Shown here: one piece after another, positions 60,845 through 64,000 of the stretch
Layout of the letters: each line of letters opens with the position of its first letter
Numbering within the stretch: position 1 is the stretch's first letter
Assembly (NCBI GenBank): GCA_963782465.1
Contig: CAWAJR010000004.1
Span: 62,001 to 126,000, forward strand
From: JAODBJ01 sp963782465
GTDB taxonomy: Bacteria > Actinomycetota > Acidimicrobiia > IMCC26256 > PALSA-610
Reading direction: 5' to 3'
Length of the DNA: 64,000 nt
The notes under the pieces: generated by a model
Told to the model about the DNA's origin: nothing
Databases searched by the model: none
What the model saw: only the letters and a program-made list of their open reading frames with translations
Program-made: the position numbers and the translations under genes

Positions 60845-62115
60845 ATGCGCACCCTCACCCGTTCTCGTGTTCGCTCCGTCGCGCCCGTGCTCGTGCTCAC
60901 AATCGCCGTCGCGTGTGCCGCCTGCTCGGGCTCGTCGGGTTCGCCGACACTGTCGGCGAACCCCATCGTCGACGCCGCGAAGGCCACGCTGAAGGCCGGG
61001 AGCGCCAACATCACCGGACAGATTGTCGACGCGAAGGGCGGCCACGTCGCGCTGTCGGGCAGTTGGTCGGGCGACTTGTCGGCCACGGGCCAGGGCGTGG
61101 TGAAGACGACCGTCACCGTCCCCGGCGAGCAGCCGGCGCCGGTGGAGATCCGCTGGGCCAAGGCGTTCGCGTACTTCGACCGCGTCCCGGTGAGCCCGGC
61201 GACCCAGGCGAGCGCGGGCATCCTCGCGCTGTTCACGCGCCCGGCCGCCGACAAACCGTGGTCGAAGGTCACGACCCAGACCGTCGTCACCTTCGGGCTC
61301 CTGCGCGCGTTCGACCCGCCCACCCTGCTCGCCGGTATCGAGACCTCCGAATCAAAAAAGCTCGGCCAGGAAAAGATCAACGGGCAGGACACCACTCATT
61401 ACCGCACCACCAAGCCGTCGGCGCTGATGGGGTGGTGGACCGCCGCCACCGTCGACGTGTGGCTCGACCACCAGAACCGCCTCGTGCGCACCACGATCTC
61501 GTCGCCCAGCGGGGGCCTCACCTACGACGTCTCGAACTACGGCACGAAGGTGAACGTGCAACCTCCCGCGGCGAGCGAGATCGCGATCACGAGCAGCGCC
61601 AACACCGTGCAGCTCGCCGGCCCGTACTCTGTGGCGGCCTCGGGCACGACGAACGGTGTCGCGTGGCGGCTAATGCGGGCGAACGCGACCGACGGCAAGG
61701 TGTGCTGGCGCTGGGACGCGACGCCGCCGATCAAGCAGGTCGTGCAAGACCGGGCCGACGGCGCCCGCTGCGTCACGCCGGCCGGCCCGGGATCCGATCC
61801 GGAAGACACCGTGCAATTCGTGATCGATGCCGACGGGACGGGTAGCTACGACGCCCTCGGTGTGGTGCTGCCCGCGGGTGTGAAGTCGGCGACGCTCGGG
61901 TTCGTCGGCGGGAAGACCCAGCCGGTCGCGACCACGTCGCCGCTCGTGTGGGTCGGGCCGCGTCGCCGACACCGGGGTACCTCGGCGTGGTGCTCGCCGA
62001 CGGCACCAAGCTCGACTGCGGCGCCGGTTCGATCGGCTCCGTCACCGACCTGCGCGACGACACCGCGACTGCGCACGCGGCGAGCGCACCGTGGTCGTGC
62101 CTGGCGGCGTCGTAG
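60845..62115 (+). CDS. LppX/LprAFG-like lipoprotein with C-terminal extension, one frameshift
   Basis: A lipoprotein of about 423 residues. The signal is followed by a lipobox (VACAAC). Residues 30-235 resemble the LppX_LprAFG family, which carries lipids in mycobacterial cell walls: AAKATLKAGSANITGQIVD, TKPSALMGWWTAATVDVWLD and LVRTTISSPSG. A second part from residue 250 is unknown. Near 61955-61959 the frame moves from 2 to 1; adding one base to GGGCCG (to GGGCCCG) gives VWVGPASPTPGYLGVVLADG and a natural end at the TAG at 62113-62115. Without the repair the frame runs on as basic nonsense. A hairpin terminator follows. Confidence 0.75.
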
Positions 62116-62201
62116 CGCTCGGCCCACCAGGCCTGTCACGCCGGCCTCGCGGCGCCGGCGCCGCGGCGTACCTCCGCCCGTTGCGAACGCATCACGCGAA
62201 C

Positions 62202-62225
62202 GGCCCGCTCCGATTGGAGCGGGCC
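62202..62225. terminator. strong stem-loop between convergent genes
   Basis: GGCCCGCTCC (62202-62211), loop GATT, GGAGCGGGCC (62216-62225): a perfect 10-bp stem placed between the convergent lipoprotein gene (ends 62115) and the secreted-protein gene (ends 62278). There is no U-run, as is common in high-GC actinobacteria. It probably ends transcription in both directions. Confidence 0.75.
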
Positions 62226-62277
62226 CGCCGCAGTGCTTGGCGTTGTGGGTGTTCGCCCGCAACGCTTGTTCAGTTGC

Positions 62278-63009
62278 TTACTCGCCGAAGCTGAACGAGA
62301 CGCCAGGCGCCGACGAACCCAGAAGCGAGGTCGCCGTGCTGCCGCCGCCGCCCGAAAGGACGATGGCGATGGTCGCGTTGTTCGGCGTGCCGTCTGCGCA
62401 GCCGAGCGCGTCAGTCAGGTCGAGCTCGTAGCCGGTGTTGTAACCGGTTGCGCCGCCCGTCTTCATGACCGGGTCTTCCCAGATGGTGCCGCTGACCTGG
62501 GCGCCGACGTCGACACCCTTGGTGACGATGCCGCCGACGTCGAGCAGGTCAGGACCACCGGGGTTGAAGCCCAGCGCCGAGATGTACGACGCGATCTGGG
62601 CGTTCTTGCCCGCGATGATCTCACTGAACTTGTCGGTGAGCTTGCCGTTCAACGGGTACGCGTTCGCCGCAGTGGCGTCAGCCGCCTGGGCGGTTGCACC
62701 GTTCGCGCACGACGCCGCACCCGACAACTTCACGGCCTGCGAGATCACGTGCAGCGTGGAGCCGTACGTGGTGCCCGAGCAGGTACCGGCGATGGCCGCC
62801 TTCGTGGTCTGGTCCTTGGCCAGGCCACCGCTGACGCTCAACGGTGCCGTCTGGTCGCCCAGCGGCGGCTTCAGCTTGAGCAGGTTCAGCGAGCTGTCAC
62901 AGCTACCAACGGGCGTGACGGCCGCGGTTGCCGGGAGGGCAACTGCCACCATGCCACCCGTGAGCAACAGCGCACTCGCTGCACCCAGTAAGCGGTTCGT
63001 GAGTCTCAC
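62278..63009 (-). CDS. small secreted protein of unknown function
   Basis: A 243-residue protein with a Sec signal (LLGAASALLLTGGMVAVALPATA then AAV). The mature part is rich in Gly, Ala, Thr and Asp with four or five Cys, few basic residues, and looks like an all-beta extracellular protein. No family is recognised. The GTG start has AAAGGAG at about ten bases, which is held in a long hairpin (63021-63079). The composition is less Arg-rich than that of most neighbours. A second secreted-protein gene begins 660 bp away in the other direction. Confidence 0.8.
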   Translation of the reverse strand: MRLTNRLLGAASALLLTGGMVAVALPATAAVTPVGSCDSSLNLLKLKPPLGDQTAPLSVSGGLAKDQTTKAAIAGTCSGTTYGSTLHVISQAVKLSGAASCANGATAQAADATAANAYPLNGKLTDKFSEIIAGKNAQIASYISALGFNPGGPDLLDVGGIVTKGVDVGAQVSGTIWEDPVMKTGGATGYNTGYELDLTDALGCADGTPNNATIAIVLSGGGGSTATSLLGSSAPGVSFSFGE

Positions 63010-63020
63010 GTTGATGATTC

Positions 63021-63079
63021 TCCTTTGTCATTCTCACCTAGGTATGAGCGCGCTCACGCGTGCTCGAAATGACAAAGGA
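63021..63079 (-). promoter_or_regulatory. leader hairpin covering the ribosome binding site of the gene at 62278-63009
   Basis: A perfect 12-bp inverted repeat, TCCTTTGTCATT (63021-63032) and AATGACAAAGGA (63068-63079), encloses a smaller perfect palindrome TGAGCGCGCTCA (63045-63056). On the minus-strand mRNA the downstream arm contains the AAAGGA(G) ribosome binding site of the secreted-protein gene. When folded, translation should be blocked. Confidence 0.65.
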
Positions 63080-63665
63080 AGGCGCGGGCACCGCGCCGAC
63101 GGGCGGTCGCGGTCCTCGCGATCCGTCGCCGAGCGGCTTCCCGTTTCCCCCCAATGTCTGCGTGCTCTCGCACGCATGGCGCCCGGCCTTTTACGGTCGA
63201 GCGAGCGCAGTTTTCACGCTGCGCTACCCACTGTCAAGGTTTGTCGCGCGCTCTGTACTCCGATCACGTCACCCTGTGCGCATCCTGGGAAGTCGCGTCC
63301 TGCGACGTCGCTCGAGGTAGCGCGCACCGGAACGGAAAGCACATTGTCCGGTCAATTCGCCCGCCGCGTGCGCGAACGCAACGCAGCCGGAGATACCCGT
63401 TGCGCGGCGCGCGTTCGCCAGCAAGAATGCGCGCCGACGACGTCGGGACGCCGGCGGCCCAGGGCAGGGCCGTGCGGATGCCCCGGCGCCATTGGGGGGA
63501 ATTCGTGCCAAGCATGATCGGTCAGCCCGGCGACGCGGCTGCAAGGACGCGGTCTGGTTCGCGCCGGGCCGCGTTCGTCGCGCCCCGGGTTGGCAGCGGC
63601 ACAACTGCGTTGCCACCAGCCGCGGCACGAACTCCTCTCAGCCCTCAGGTCCTCGGCGAGTGGAG
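63080..63665. other. non-coding region between two divergent secreted-protein genes
   Basis: About 590 bp with lower G+C patches (for example TTTTACGG and GTTTTCACGCTGCG) and no convincing gene in either direction; short open frames here have biased, non-protein composition. It holds the candidate minus-strand promoter at 63209-63237. I compared it by eye with cyclic-di-AMP, cyclic-di-GMP and cobalamin riboswitch cores and saw no match. The promoter of the gene at 63672 was not identified. Confidence 0.6.
63209..63237 (-). promoter_or_regulatory. candidate promoter for the secreted-protein gene
   Basis: On the minus strand a perfect TTGACA (63232-63237) stands 17 bases before AAAACT (63209-63214). 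This would start an mRNA with a leader of nearly 200 nt before the GTG at 63009. The -10 match is weak. Confidence 0.4.
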
Positions 63666-63671
63666 ATGATC

Positions 63672-64000
63672 GTGGTCCGCAGCAAGAACGTGATGCATCG
63701 GTTCGCAGGGCGCGGCTCCGGCCGGCGCCGGCGACTCGTCGTGTCTTCACTCGCGACGATCGTGGCCATGGTGGCCGCGATGTTCGCGCTGTCGATCCCC
63801 GCCAGCGCGGCCGGCACGAACGGCGACCCCATCACGTGGGCGCAGACCCAGTGCATCGCCAACGTCGGCGGCGGTTCGCTCGCCACCAACATCGACATCA
63901 CCGTGCAGGGCGTGGTGCCCGACACCGCCAACCAGGGCGACGCGTACGACGCGACGATCCCCGGCGGCACCACGACGCTGCCCGACACGTCGAACGGGTT
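63672..64000 (+). CDS. N-terminal part of a secreted protein, cut by window end
   Basis: The frame is open to the last base. After a basic N-terminus (RGSGRRRRLVV) there is a hydrophobic segment SSLATIVAMVAAMFALSIP and a cleavage site ASAAG, so it is a Sec-exported protein. The mature part begins TNGDPITWAQTQCIANVGGG and is Gly/Thr-rich with no recognised domain so far. The GTG at 63672 is preferred because GGAG lies six bases upstream; an ATG at 63666 is in frame but too close to it. Composition is like that of the secreted protein at 62278-63009. Confidence 0.7.
   Translation, partial: MVRSKNVMHRFAGRGSGRRRRLVVSSLATIVAMVAAMFALSIPASAAGTNGDPITWAQTQCIANVGGGSLATNIDITVQGVVPDTANQGDAYDATIPGGTTTLPDTSNG

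Noticed and set aside
63080..63665. Cyclic-di-AMP or cyclic-di-GMP riboswitch before the secreted-protein genes
   Set aside because: I could not find the conserved core sequences of either class by eye; only the simple ribosome-binding-site hairpin is supported.

Overview
The window looks like a chromosomal segment of a high-GC actinobacterium, probably Acidimicrobiia or a relative. The evidence is strong G+C bias, many GTG/TTG starts, frequent 4-bp stop/start overlaps (ATGA, GTGA), a DinB-fold enzyme of the mycothiol-associated type, DUF2277, and a surface protein with YWLV-x-x-x-GG-x-F-FG repeats of a kind common in Acidimicrobiia. No rRNA, tRNA, CRISPR array, transposase, integrase or phage gene was seen, so the placement rests on gene content alone.

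Layout. 1-8.0 kb: the broken 3' end of a TPR-type regulator, a methyltransferase, a possible metalloprotein with an HEVLE motif, a molybdopterin oxidoreductase, a DinB/MDMPI-type protein, an AMP-forming acyl-CoA synthetase and a translationally coupled citrate-synthase-like protein. 8-21.6 kb: mixed metabolic and stress genes: a hydrolase lipoprotein, a methyltransferase, glutamate decarboxylase, a Tat-exported phospholipase C-like phosphoesterase, two glyoxalase-fold proteins coupled to an ECF sigma factor, an MgtA-type Mg2+ ATPase, DUF2277, a glycosyltransferase, and a glutaminase fused to STAS and cNMP-binding domains.

21.7-43.0 kb: a flavin monooxygenase followed by a large surface-polysaccharide locus: ATP-grasp ligase, polytopic membrane protein, Wzx-like flippase, two intact polysaccharide deacetylases, several GT2 glycosyltransferases (one with two GT2 domains), a GH26-like lipoprotein, a TylF-like methyltransferase, an FG-GAP lipoprotein, a three-part SDR/membrane/pseudo-deacetylase fusion, an EamA transporter and a DegT aminotransferase. 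The core from 31.8 to 22.8 kb is a tightly coupled minus-strand operon. 43-51 kb: a large secreted NIDO/Ig-like/propeller protein, a DHA2 drug exporter, PurU, an alcohol dehydrogenase-VOC pair and a second MFS permease.

51.4-59.8 kb: a five-gene minus-strand signalling block. It holds a CHASE3-GAF-SpoIIE-HATPase phosphatase/kinase, a STAS antagonist, a BcsA-like polysaccharide synthase with an intact c-di-GMP-binding PilZ domain, an HDOD protein and a GGDEF-EAL protein with an intact I-site. Together they read as a control module for an extracellular polysaccharide. 59.9-64 kb: secreted and lipoprotein genes, one preceded by a long leader that can hide its ribosome binding site.

Two patterns cut across the window. 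A 48-nt palindrome flanked by C-rich and G-rich arms occurs four times between genes, three times between divergent genes. Several otherwise normal genes carry single-base frameshifts, and most of these lie at a GGGCCC palindrome that appears to have lost one base; this may be a systematic consensus error rather than real gene decay.
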